DNA of 27,462 nucleotides from DASUGM01 sp036274055 (GCA_036274055.1 DASUGM010000044.1:1-27462); one strand, 5' to 3'; counted from the first letter of the stretch, positions 7,119 to 13,769 are shown. Notes: generated by a model not told the origin, from the letters alone. Numbers and translations are program-made.

Positions 7119-7586
7119 CTACGCGATGTCAGCGGCGCGGCCGGTCTTGGGTCCGAGCGCAAACGCCATCGTCCCGTCGCAGACGACGACGCCGTTGACG
7201 CGGGCGGCGCCGGAAAGCACACCCATCCGGCTGCGCAACCGCTTGACGACGGCCTCGATCTCGACGGTGTCGCCCGGATGCACCGGCCGGCGGTAGCGCA
7301 CGCGCTCGATGCCCATGAAGAACGGCAGCTTCTCGGCGTTCTCCGGCTTGGCGAGGATCAGAATCGCGCCGACCTGGGCGATAGCCTCGGTCAGAATCGT
7401 CGGCGGCAGCACCGGCCGTTCGTGATCGCCGTGCCACAAGTAGCGCTCGTTGAGCGAGACGTTCTTGATGCCCACGATCCGCTTGTCCGGCTCGAGCTCG
7501 GTAACCCGATCGACCAGCAGGAAGGGATACCGGTGGGGGAGGATGCGTTCGATCGCGGCGTAGTCGAGCGGCAGGGAAAGCGACAT
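7119..7586 (-). CDS. FabZ-like (3R)-hydroxyacyl-ACP dehydratase with altered active-site motif
   Basis: A 155-residue hot-dog protein; start ATG 7586 gives the normal FabZ N-terminus (upstream in-frame codons would overlap the divergent gene). LPHRYPFLLVDRV (16-28), KNVSLNE (41-47), EAIAQVGAIL (67-76), RPVHPGD and the closing strand match FabZ along the whole length, so the expected role is dehydration of 3-hydroxyacyl-ACP in fatty-acid synthesis. The catalytic loop differs: canonical GHFPxxPxxPG reads HGDHERPVLPP here. In an ungapped alignment the catalytic His position is Gly53, with His at 52 and 55, while the catalytic Glu (Glu67) is kept. It may be a divergent dehydratase or a relative with another substrate. 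It stands alone, away from other fab or lpx genes. Confidence 0.82.
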   Translation of the reverse strand: MSLSLPLDYAAIERILPHRYPFLLVDRVTELEPDKRIVGIKNVSLNERYLWHGDHERPVLPPTILTEAIAQVGAILILAKPENAEKLPFFMGIERVRYRRPVHPGDTVEIEAVVKRLRSRMGVLSGAARVNGVVVCDGTMAFALGPKTGRAADIA

Positions 7587-7598
7587 CGGTGAAGCCAG

Positions 7599-7604
7599 TA
7601 TAAT
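7599..7604 (+). promoter_or_regulatory. Candidate -10 box in the divergent FabZ-like/phosphatase gap
   Basis: TATAAT lies in the 43-bp gap between divergent starts, 25 bp before ATG 7630, and would give a leader of about 19 nt. The overlapping complement offers TATACT for the opposite gene. No good -35 is present in either direction, so an activator or an extended contact would be needed. Confidence 0.35.
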
Positions 7605-7629
7605 TCGTCGAGTTCTCGCCCGTCGCCGC

Positions 7630-9411
7630 ATGACTCTGTATCCAACCCGCACCGCATCGGCGTCCGAAGCCAGCAACGAACGCGACATCCTGCTGACCCT
7701 CTTCGACCTGGGCCGGCAGGTCGCGTCGGTGATCGACTTCGACGAGTTGCTGCCCCGCATCCCCGAGCTGATCGGCCGGTTGATTCCGTTCGATGCGTTC
7801 GCGGTCTACCTCTTCGACGAACGGCACAACGTCATCAACATCGCCTACGCGGTCGGCTATCCGGAAGGATCGACGGGATTCAAGCTGCGCGCCAGCGAAG
7901 GCCTGGTCGGACGCGTCCTCGCCTCGCAGCAAAGCATCGTGCTCGGCGACGTGACGATGGATCCGCACTACATCGGCGTCGTGCCCGGGATGGCATCGAC
8001 GCTCGCGGTGCCGCTGCTGCACAAGAAGCGCTCGATCGGCGCGCTGAACATCCTCAGCCGCGAGCGCGATCGCTACTCGGAGCGCGACGCCGCGATCCTC
8101 CGCCAGTTCGCCGCGCACGTCGCCACCGCCCTGGTCAACGCGCGGCTGTTCGAGCAGCAGCGGCAGGACGCGGAGGCCTTTGAGACACTGGCGGAGATCG
8201 GCCGCGAAGTCGCCGCGGTTCTCGACCTCGGCGAGCTCTTGTCGCGCATCGCACAGCTGACCCGGCGCGTCGTCGACTACCGGACCTTCGGCATCCTGCT
8301 GCTCAACGAAGCGACGCAGGAACTGGAGATGAAGATCGCCGTGCAATTCGGCGAGAAGATGGCCCTGCCCACCGTGCCGGTCGGCGAAGGACTGGTCGGC
8401 TACGCCGCGCTCCACCGCGAGGCGGTGCTCGTACCCGACGTCGCCCAGGATCCGAGATACATCAAGGTCGTCGATGACGTCCGATCGGAACTGGCAGTGC
8501 CGATCCTGTCGAAAGACCGCTGCATCGGCGTCTTCGACCTCGAAAGCCCCGAGCTCGAGGCGTTTACGAAACGCGACGTCGAGATCCTGACGTTACTGGC
8601 GAGCCAGGCCGCGGTCGCGATCGAAAACGCGCGCCTCTATGAGGAAGTGACCAAGAACGAAGCGCGCATGGAGAAGGAGCTGCGTTTCGCCAAGCGCGTG
8701 CAGGCGGCGCTGCTGCCGTCGACGCTGCCGAAGCGCATCAAGGGGATCGACCTGGCCGCGGACTTCGCGCCGGCGCGCGAACTCGGCGGCGATTTTCACG
8801 ATTTTCTGGTTCCCGACTCGAACACGCTGATCGTCGCCGTCGGCGATGTCTCCGGCAAAGGCGTGCCGGCGGCGCTCTACAGCGTCTTCGCGGGCGAGCT
8901 GGTGCGCGGCCGGACGTTCCGCCGTCGCTATCTGCCCGAACGATCGTCGCCGGCCAACGTGTTGATGTCGATCAACACGATTCTCCATGAGCGCCAGCTC
9001 GAGGAGTACTACTGCACGCTCTGCTACGCACTGTTCGACTTGAAAAAGCGCACGGTGACGCTCGCCAACTCCGGCCTGCCGTATCCGGTGCGCGTCAGCG
9101 GCACCGGCGCCGGCCTGATTGAACTGCCAGGCGTGCCGCTGGGCTCGTTCTTCGGAGTGACCTACGACGAGCTGTCGTATCCGCTGACCCCGGGCGACGT
9201 CTTCGTGTTCTGCTCGGACGGCGTCAATGAAGCCATGAACAGCCACGGCGAGGAATTCTCCGCCGCGCGACTGACCGAGATCGTCCAGGCGTCACGGCAT
9301 CTTCCCGCCGCGGACATCGTCAAGGCCGTCTTCCACGCGGTCGATGAGCACCGCGCCGGCTTCCCGCCCAACGATGACACGACGGTGGTCGCGCTCAAGA
9401 TCACGATGTAG
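7630..9411 (+). CDS. GAF-GAF-PPM (RsbU/SpoIIE-type) serine/threonine phosphatase
   Basis: A 593-residue soluble signalling protein. GAF1 is at about 30-170 and GAF2 at about 195-335; both keep the small-ligand or redox-sensor fold with SEGLVGRVLA and GEGLVGYAAL. A short coiled linker (339-365, ELRFAKRVQAALLP) joins them to a PP2C-like SpoIIE domain at about 375-593. Metal-binding Asp residues are present: Asp388 (LGGDFHD), Asp406 (VGDVSGKG), Asp530 (FCSDGVNE) and Asp582-Asp583 (NDDTT). Such phosphatases dephosphorylate anti-sigma antagonists in partner-switching pathways. No RsbW/RsbV-type partner is visible in this window, so the target is elsewhere. No clear SD precedes ATG 7630. The strong terminator at 9570 lies 160 bp downstream. 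Confidence 0.92.
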   Translation: MTLYPTRTASASEASNERDILLTLFDLGRQVASVIDFDELLPRIPELIGRLIPFDAFAVYLFDERHNVINIAYAVGYPEGSTGFKLRASEGLVGRVLASQQSIVLGDVTMDPHYIGVVPGMASTLAVPLLHKKRSIGALNILSRERDRYSERDAAILRQFAAHVATALVNARLFEQQRQDAEAFETLAEIGREVAAVLDLGELLSRIAQLTRRVVDYRTFGILLLNEATQELEMKIAVQFGEKMALPTVPVGEGLVGYAALHREAVLVPDVAQDPRYIKVVDDVRSELAVPILSKDRCIGVFDLESPELEAFTKRDVEILTLLASQAAVAIENARLYEEVTKNEARMEKELRFAKRVQAALLPSTLPKRIKGIDLAADFAPARELGGDFHDFLVPDSNTLIVAVGDVSGKGVPAALYSVFAGELVRGRTFRRRYLPERSSPANVLMSINTILHERQLEEYYCTLCYALFDLKKRTVTLANSGLPYPVRVSGTGAGLIELPGVPLGSFFGVTYDELSYPLTPGDVFVFCSDGVNEAMNSHGEEFSAARLTEIVQASRHLPAADIVKAVFHAVDEHRAGFPPNDDTTVVALKITM

Positions 9412-9415
9412 AGCC

Positions 9416-9563
9416 GTGCCGCGTGCCTTGTGCTCGGTGCCTTGTGCGGAGGTACGACGCACGGTGCACGACGCACGGACGCACGGACGCACGGACGCAC
9501 GGTGCACGACGCACGGAGGCACGGTGCACCCGCACAAGGCACGAGGCACCAGGCACCGGGCAC
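9416..9563. repeat. GTGC-word palindrome with an 8-bp tandem core
   Basis: Outer arms 9416-9449 and 9530-9563 are inverted copies (28 of 34 positions), built of GTGCC-like words. The interior holds four exact tandem copies of GACGCACG (9470-9501) flanked by a direct repeat, ACGGTGCACGACGCACGG, at 9461-9478 and 9499-9516. The element starts 5 bp after the phosphatase stop and ends 6 bp before the terminator stem. No coding potential. Confidence 0.65.
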
Positions 9564-9569
9564 AAAAAA

Positions 9570-9599
9570 GGGGCCGAGCAAAAAGCTCGGCCCCTTTTT
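9570..9599 (+). terminator. Rho-independent terminator
   Basis: Stem GGGGCCGAGC (9570-9579) pairs perfectly with GCTCGGCCCC (9585-9594) around an AAAAA loop, followed by TTTTT (9595-9599). An A-run (9564-9569) before the stem means it could also work in the opposite direction. It ends transcription from the GAF-PPM phosphatase gene. Confidence 0.93.
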
Positions 9600-9600
9600 C

Positions 9601-9731
9601 GAGCCGCCCGGTCGTCGGTGACCAGGAGCGGACGGGATGCGGCGATGCCAGCGCCTGCCTGTCGGTAGTTGACGCATCCCGTTGACGACTGACGGCTCGA
9701 CCTCACTGGACTTCAAGACTCGTGCCGTCAG
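9601..9731. other. Structured non-coding element with mutually exclusive helices
   Basis: Perfect paired blocks: GAGCCG (9601-9606) with CGGCTC (9693-9698), GTCGTC (9611-9616) with GACGAC (9684-9689), and ACGGGATGCG (9632-9641) with CGCATCCCGT (9673-9682), all nested as one long stem. A competing helix pairs CTGACGGC (9689-9696) with GCCGTCAG (9724-9731), which would break the outer stem. It sits between the terminator and the double-PDZ gene. It could be an RNA switch, a small RNA or a mobile palindrome remnant. It matches no RNA family I recognise. Confidence 0.4.
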
Positions 9732-9802
9732 GAAACGCCTGCAATCCATCGATTTACCGCGAGTGACCCTGGCAAGTGTCCGGAACCGAGGCCGGTGGAC
9801 AG

Positions 9803-9827
9803 TGTCCTCTGCCCGGCGCAGGGGACA
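9803..9827. repeat. Extragenic hairpin of the GGGGACA type
   Basis: TGTCCTCTGC (9803-9812) pairs with GCAGGGGACA (9818-9827), with one wobble and a CCGGC loop. It resembles short extragenic palindromes found in many environmental genomes and sits next to the CCTTCGACTTCGCTCAGGG array. Confidence 0.4.
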
Positions 9828-9831
9828 GATC

Positions 9832-9888
9832 CCTTCGACTTCGCTCAGGGCGGGCCTTCGACTTCGCTCCCTTCGACTTCGCTCAGGG
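9832..9888 (+). repeat. Three-copy array of the CCTTCGACTTCGCTCAGGG dispersed repeat
   Basis: Full 19-bp copies lie at 9832-9850 and 9870-9888, and a copy lacking the last four bases at 9855-9869. From memory this word is a common dispersed intergenic repeat in draft genomes of Acidobacteriota, Chloroflexota and related soil bacteria. Each unit contains a GAAG/CTTC-like part and cannot fold strongly alone. The stretch 9889-9940 after it shows no other feature except an AT-rich run near 9900. Confidence 0.75.
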
Positions 9889-9955
9889 CAGGCCGTCAAC
9901 TTTTTTCGCGTGGGATTCGTCAGATCGGCTGACCCGATCCTTGGAGGCACGAGTT

Positions 9956-10822
9956 ATGGGTTCATTGGCAGTTCGGTTACTCAAGTTCGTCGGCATGCTC
10001 TTCGTGGTCGTCGGCGTGACCGCCATCATCCTGAGTGGGATGCGGACGCACGGCCAGGTCATTGCCGGGCCGTCGGGCCAAGTGAGGACGCAGGTCTTCG
10101 GCGGGTCGCCGCTCGGCATCGAGGTGCGCGACGTTGACGACGCCGACGTCCGCCGCGAGAAGCTGGCCGGCCCCGCCGGCGCCGTCGTCGAGGACGTCGA
10201 GACCGACGGGCCCGCCGCCAAAGCCGGCGTCAAAGCCGGCGACGTGTTCACGACGTTCGACGGCGAGAAGGTCCGGAGCGCCCGGCATTTCCAGCGACTG
10301 GTCGACGAGTCGCCCGACGGCCGCGAGGTCTCGGCAACGGTGGTTCGTAACGGCGCGCCGGTGACGCTGAAGCTGACGCCGGTGGCGCCGCAGTACACGA
10401 TGTTTGGCCCGCTCGGACGCGATCTGCGCGGCTTCAACTTCTCGCTTCCCGATACCTTCCCGTTTGCCGATCGCCGCGATCGTGGCAACGGCATCGAGCC
10501 GTTCCTCATGCAGCCGGACGCCCCGGCGCGGTTGGGCGTCAACGTCCAGGAGCTCAGCGATCAGCTCGGCGACTACTTCGGCGCCCGCAACGGGCTGCTC
10601 GTCGAGTCGGTCGAGGACGGCACGCCGGCCAAGGCCGCAGGACTCAAGGCCGGCGACGTGATCGTGCGGGTAAACGGTCAGGTCGTGCGGACCGCGGACG
10701 AACTGCGCCGGCGGCTGGCGGACAGCGACAAGGACGCCACGATCTCAGTCGTGCGCGACAAGAAAGAGACGACGATCAAAGTGACGCTCAGCGAGGCCGC
10801 GCCGAAGCGGATTGTGAGGTAG
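9956..10822 (+). CDS. Membrane-anchored double-PDZ protein
   Basis: A 288-residue protein. Start ATG 9956 is chosen because GGAGG at 9943-9947 lies 8 nt upstream; the frame continues upstream only through repeat sequence. One membrane anchor (about 7-27, LLKFVGMLFVVVGVTAII) is followed by PDZ1 (about 53-141; LGIEV, GPAAKAGVKAGDVFTTFDGE) and PDZ2 (about 192-278; LGVNVQEL, DGTPAKAAGLKAGDVIVRVN), separated by an Asp/Arg/Phe-rich linker. In the DegP/HtrA family these PDZ modules follow a trypsin-like protease domain, but none is present here, so it is not an enzyme by itself. It probably acts on the periplasmic side as an adaptor or substrate-binding partner of a protease such as DegP or RseP. 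Partner unknown. Confidence 0.82.
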   Translation: MGSLAVRLLKFVGMLFVVVGVTAIILSGMRTHGQVIAGPSGQVRTQVFGGSPLGIEVRDVDDADVRREKLAGPAGAVVEDVETDGPAAKAGVKAGDVFTTFDGEKVRSARHFQRLVDESPDGREVSATVVRNGAPVTLKLTPVAPQYTMFGPLGRDLRGFNFSLPDTFPFADRRDRGNGIEPFLMQPDAPARLGVNVQELSDQLGDYFGARNGLLVESVEDGTPAKAAGLKAGDVIVRVNGQVVRTADELRRRLADSDKDATISVVRDKKETTIKVTLSEAAPKRIVR

Positions 10823-10836
10823 GCGCATCTCGCCTG

Positions 10837-11021
10837 GCATGCTCAGTGCTGGATGCTGATGCTGCGTGCTTGATGCCGGTGCTCAGTGCCTCGTGCGGTG
10901 CGGGTCAGGCTAGTCCGAAGATCCAAATAGCTCGCTGCTTGATCGAGGCGAGATGCCGACCGCACCAGGCAGCAAGCACCGGCACCAAGCATGAAGCATC
11001 GGCACCCAGCACTAAGCATGC
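10837..11021. repeat. Large GTGCT-word palindrome between convergent genes
   Basis: Arms 10837-10882 and 10976-11021 are 46-nt inverted copies with 40 of 46 positions matching; most differences are transitions. The words are GATGCT, GTGCTTG and CAGTGCTG. A weaker second stretch (about 24 nt) continues inside each arm, leaving a loop of roughly 45 nt around 10907-10951. The element begins 15 bp after the PDZ gene stop and ends 6 bp before the opposite stop, so it occupies the entire convergent gap. A bidirectional transcription-stop role is plausible. Confidence 0.7.
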
Positions 11022-11027
11022 GAGCCG

Positions 11028-12221
11028 CTACCCGTTGGCCGCGCTTCGCGCTTCGGCGGCGTCGGCGGGCATGACGATCGACGAGAACTGGGCGCCGATG
11101 ATCTTCGCCAGCGAAATCATTTCCGCGGCCGGCTTGCTGTGACGCACTTCGGCGGCGAGCACACCCACGCATCCTGACGCCGTCATCAGCGGCACGGCAA
11201 CCGCGCCGCTCGTGCCGGGACCACCGCCGTTCATGGCCTGCGGGCGCATCGATCGATAAGCCAGCGAGGTGACGTTGTCGGATTCGATCGGCAGCGTGCC
11301 GAGTCGGTCAATCACCTTGTCGCTATAGCCATGGGTAAGCGTCGGCCGCAGCTCGCGGCCGTCGGCGTCGGCGACCCAGATGATCACGCCTTTGGCGTCG
11401 AGGACCGTGGCGGTGCGTTCGACGAGCGCGGGGACGTCGCGTCCGTCGATGACCCGCGCCAGATCGACACACAACTCGGCGGCTTCAAGCAGCTGTGGCG
11501 ACGGCGGCGCCGGCGCGGTGATGCGCGCCGCGGCGGCCGGTGTCGGCGTGGGCACCGCGACCTTCACCGGCGGCGGCAGGTCGCGGATCATCTGCGCTGT
11601 CGATGCCGGGGCAATCGATGCGGCGGCCGGTTCGCGCGTCGCCCGGCTGACGAACAACAGCACGACCAGCACGAATCCGAGCGCAAGGCTGTTCATTCCA
11701 AAGCGCAGGCGCGCGGCGCTCGCGATCTTCGCATTCGCCGCGGCGACCTCGACGTCGCGAACCGCGCTGATTTCGCCGGCCAGCCGCTGGCTCGGATCCA
11801 ACTCGTCGACCAGGACGACATCGGCGGCGAGCAGGCGCTGGTCATTCTTGACGAGGTCGCGGGCCCGCTTGTCAATCGCCATCAGGTCGGTCAGCGCGGC
11901 CCCTGCGGCGTCGTACTTCGCGCGCGCTTCGGCGTTGGGTGCCGCGGCGCGCAGCCGGTCGATCGACTCGCGAAGCCGTTTGCTCAGCTCGGTCGTGCGC
12001 TCGATCCAGAAGTCCGGGTTCTGTCCCGCCGCCAGGTAACCGGTCTGCGCCATGCGCAGGTCGGACAACTGCACTTCGAGCTCACCGACTTCCCGATCGA
12101 TCTTGACCGCGACGTCGTGATCGTTGGCGAAGGCCTGGTCGAACCGGAAGTCCTGAACGATGGTACCGAGCGCTAAGAGGAGGGTGAGCGTCAGCAGGAG
12201 GCCAAGACGACGCTGCTTCAT
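11028..12221 (-). CDS. Membrane sensor protein with periplasmic helical domain and GAF, no output domain
   Basis: A 397-residue protein from ATG 12221, preceded by GGGAG. TM1 is at about 5-22 and TM2 at about 175-192. The 150 residues between them are almost all helical and charged (RMAQTGYLAAGQNPDFWIER with regular heptads), which fits a four-helix periplasmic sensor of the CHASE3 type. After TM2 comes a Pro/Ala linker (about 196-243), then a GAF domain at about 245-380 (VIIWVADADGRELRPTLTHG, AVPLMTASGCVGVLAAE). No kinase, cyclase, phosphatase or methyl-accepting region follows. It may pass a signal to a separate partner, or have lost its output domain. Both domain names are by resemblance. 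The gap to the next gene holds a TATAGT -10-like box (12245-12250, minus strand). Confidence 0.7.
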   Translation of the reverse strand: MKQRRLGLLLTLTLLLALGTIVQDFRFDQAFANDHDVAVKIDREVGELEVQLSDLRMAQTGYLAAGQNPDFWIERTTELSKRLRESIDRLRAAAPNAEARAKYDAAGAALTDLMAIDKRARDLVKNDQRLLAADVVLVDELDPSQRLAGEISAVRDVEVAAANAKIASAARLRFGMNSLALGFVLVVLLFVSRATREPAAASIAPASTAQMIRDLPPPVKVAVPTPTPAAAARITAPAPPSPQLLEAAELCVDLARVIDGRDVPALVERTATVLDAKGVIIWVADADGRELRPTLTHGYSDKVIDRLGTLPIESDNVTSLAYRSMRPQAMNGGGPGTSGAVAVPLMTASGCVGVLAAEVRHSKPAAEMISLAKIIGAQFSSIVMPADAAEARSAANG

Positions 12222-12267
12222 GTGTCGGCTCCCATTGCGGACGTACTATAGCACTCAGATCATTCAC

Positions 12268-12327
12268 GGGCGATGGGTGATCGCGCGATGGGTGATGGCA
12301 GAGCATGGGCGATCGCGCGATGGGCTA
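12268..12327. repeat. GCGATGGGTGATCGC-word direct repeats
   Basis: Four near-copies of a 14-16 nt word lie in the divergent gap before the lipid kinase. GATCGCGCGATGGG occurs exactly at 12279-12292 and 12311-12324. The repeat runs almost to the kinase start, so it forms most of its leader. It is similar in style to the other word repeats in this window but arranged in direct rather than inverted order. Confidence 0.5.
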
Positions 12328-12340
12328 AGGGCGAGATGCG

Positions 12341-13270
12341 ATGAGCTCACTGCTCCTGATCGTCAATCCGATCTCCGGCGCTCGCGGTCATCACGAGGAC
12401 TCGGCGCGCCTGCGCATCGCGATCGCGAAACGCGTGTTCGCCGAACGACAGACCGAGGCCGAGATCGTGCTCACCGAGCGGGCCCGCCATGCCGGCGAGC
12501 TGGCCGCGGCAGCGGTCGCCCGCGGCGTCGAGCGCGTTATCGTCTGGGGCGGCGACGGTACCGTCAACGACGCGGCCGGGCCGTTGATCGGCGCGCCGAC
12601 GGCGCTGGGGATCGTCCCGTCGGGATCCGGCGACGGGTTGGCGCGCGGGCTTGGGCTGTCGCGCGATCCGGCGGTCGCGCTCCGTGCCGCCATCGCCGGT
12701 ACGCCACGGCCGATCGACGTGGGCTGGATGGGGGAGCGGCACTTTCTCAACGTCGCCGGCATCGGGTTCGACGCGGCCGTCGCTCATGCCTTCAACCAGC
12801 GCGGCCGTCGCGGCGCTCGAGCCTATTTCACTACCGGGCTGGCAATGGTCTGGAGCTATCAGGCCTCGCACTACGACATTCAGTCCGACGCCGTCACGGT
12901 TTCCGGCCGGCAGTTCATGGTCGCGTTTGCCAACGGTCCGCAGTATGGCAACGGCATCATCCTCTGCGGCACCGCTTGCTTCGACGACGGCTGGCTCGAC
13001 GCGGTGGTGCTCGCCGACGGCTCCCCGTTGCAGCAGTTCTGGCGCGCCCGCCGGTTGAGTTTCCGGCGCCAGGCGCCGGCATCCGGCATCGTCCGGGCCC
13101 GCCTGCGCGAGGCGACGGTCGTCGGCGATCATCTGCGCTGCCACGCCGACGGCGAGACTTTCGACGCCTCGGGAACGCTGCGCATCCGCCTCCAGCCGCG
13201 GGCATTGAAAATCGTTGGGGACGGGGGTGCTTTGCGCGAGCAACCCCCGTCCCCATCTTTCTTTGTCTAG
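12341..13270 (+). CDS. Diacylglycerol/sphingosine kinase-family lipid kinase
   Basis: A 309-residue cytoplasmic enzyme of the DagK/YegS group, which phosphorylates lipid hydroxyl groups with ATP. The N-terminal domain begins LLLIVNPISGARG (4-16); the nucleotide motif GGDGTVND is at 70-77 and PSGSGDGLARGLG at 93-105, with Gly where NDLAR-type kinases keep Asn. The C-terminal beta-sandwich follows (HFLNVAGIGFDAAV, FANGPQYGNGI, FDDGWLDAVV). The last 18 or so residues after ALKIV are encoded by the terminator hairpin at 13217-13254 and are unlike the family. No strong SD is visible; the leader is repeat sequence. The lipid substrate is not predictable. Confidence 0.87.
   Translation: MSSLLLIVNPISGARGHHEDSARLRIAIAKRVFAERQTEAEIVLTERARHAGELAAAAVARGVERVIVWGGDGTVNDAAGPLIGAPTALGIVPSGSGDGLARGLGLSRDPAVALRAAIAGTPRPIDVGWMGERHFLNVAGIGFDAAVAHAFNQRGRRGARAYFTTGLAMVWSYQASHYDIQSDAVTVSGRQFMVAFANGPQYGNGIILCGTACFDDGWLDAVVLADGSPLQQFWRARRLSFRRQAPASGIVRARLREATVVGDHLRCHADGETFDASGTLRIRLQPRALKIVGDGGALREQPPSPSFFV
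13217..13265 (+). terminator. Terminator-like hairpin overlapping the 3' end of the lipid kinase gene
   Basis: GGGGACGGGGGT (13217-13228) pairs perfectly over 12 bp with ACCCCCGTCCCC (13243-13254), with a 14-nt loop and a T-rich tail (ATCTTTCTTT). It starts inside the coding sequence and ends 16 bp before the stop codon. The sequence resembles a common extragenic palindrome of GC-rich environmental bacteria, so it may have inserted there. Confidence 0.75.
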
Positions 13271-13346
13271 TCTCGAATCACCCCGGTTCGCGCTATGGTC
13301 TGGCACTCGCCCCCCTGCTACAGTCTTGAATGACCGGGAGGTTAGT

Positions 13347-13625
13347 GTGGCGAGACCTTTGAGTCAGGCACAGCAGTGGGCGCGTCTCGGCGCAATGGCG
13401 AGACTTCAGGAAATCGACCAGGAGCGGCAGGCCATCCTGCGCGCGTATCCAGACCTTCGGAGTGGCCGGGCTTCGGGCAAACCCGCGGCTCGCGCCGGCC
13501 GCGCCGATGTGGATGCGCTCGGACGCCGCCGGCGGACGATCTCGCCTGATGGCAGGAAACGGATGAGCGAAGGGATGCGGAAGTACTGGGCCAGGCGCAA
13601 GCAAGCGGAAAAGAAAGAGAAATAG
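13347..13625 (+). CDS. Small basic protein, putative DNA-binding, unknown
   Basis: A 92-residue protein. Start GTG 13347 is set by GGGAGG at 13336-13341 with 5-nt spacing; the frame upstream is shared with the kinase terminator and is not expected to be translated. It has a helical N-terminal half (LSQAQQWARLGAMARLQEID, then QERQAILRAYPDL), a flexible Arg/Gly/Ala middle and a strongly basic C-terminus, ISPDGRKRMSEGMRKYWARR then KQAEKKEK. The S-x-x-[GA]-R-[KR]-x-[MI]-S-E-x-x-[KR]-x-x-W-A pattern recurs in small acidobacterial proteins, from memory, and looks like a short nucleic-acid-binding motif. Function unknown. Confidence 0.68.
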   Translation: MARPLSQAQQWARLGAMARLQEIDQERQAILRAYPDLRSGRASGKPAARAGRADVDALGRRRRTISPDGRKRMSEGMRKYWARRKQAEKKEK

Positions 13626-13664
13626 CGCTCCGCTTGCCGGGTCGTCGCCAGTACTGCTAACTTT

Positions 13665-13691
13665 GGAAGGTTCTCGCCGCCGCGACCTTCC
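13665..13691. other. Hairpin directly before tRNA-Gln
   Basis: GGAAGGT (13665-13671) pairs perfectly with ACCTTCC (13685-13691) around a 13-nt loop, ending 4 bp before the tRNA. It may be the end of the small upstream transcript or a processing stem. It has no T-run. Confidence 0.3.
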
Positions 13692-13695
13692 ATGC

Positions 13696-13769
13696 TGGGA
13701 CGTCGTTCAACGGTAGGACACCTGCCTCTGGAGCAGGTTATTGGGGTTCGAATCCCTGCGTCCCAGCCA
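13696..13769 (+). tRNA. tRNA-Gln (anticodon CTG)
   Basis: A 74-nt cloverleaf with encoded CCA. The acceptor stem TGGGACG (13696-13702) pairs with CGTCCCA (13759-13765), followed by G and CCA. The anticodon stem CCTGC/GCAGG carries the loop CTCTGGA, so the anticodon is CTG, reading CAG. The T-loop is TTCGAAT and the D-loop contains AACGGTAGG. The sequence TGGGACGT-C-GTTCAACGGTAG resembles other bacterial tRNA-Gln. There is no sign of an integrated element at its 3' end. Confidence 0.93.

Noticed and set aside
9470..9501. Possible CRISPR-like array
   Set aside because: The units are 8 bp in pure tandem with no spacers and no cas genes nearby.
9701..9735. Resemblance to a selenocysteine tRNA anticodon arm (CTGGACTTCAA)
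   Set aside because: The second half of the anticodon stem and the acceptor stem are absent.
9162..9950. A 262-codon open frame on the minus strand
   Set aside because: Its sequence is a translation of the terminator, the GTGC words and the 19-bp repeats (runs such as ERSRRPALSEVEG), not a protein.
13296..13316. Possible second sigma-54 promoter (TGGCAC ... TGCT) before the small basic gene
   Set aside because: The GG-to-GC spacing is 13 bp instead of the required 10.
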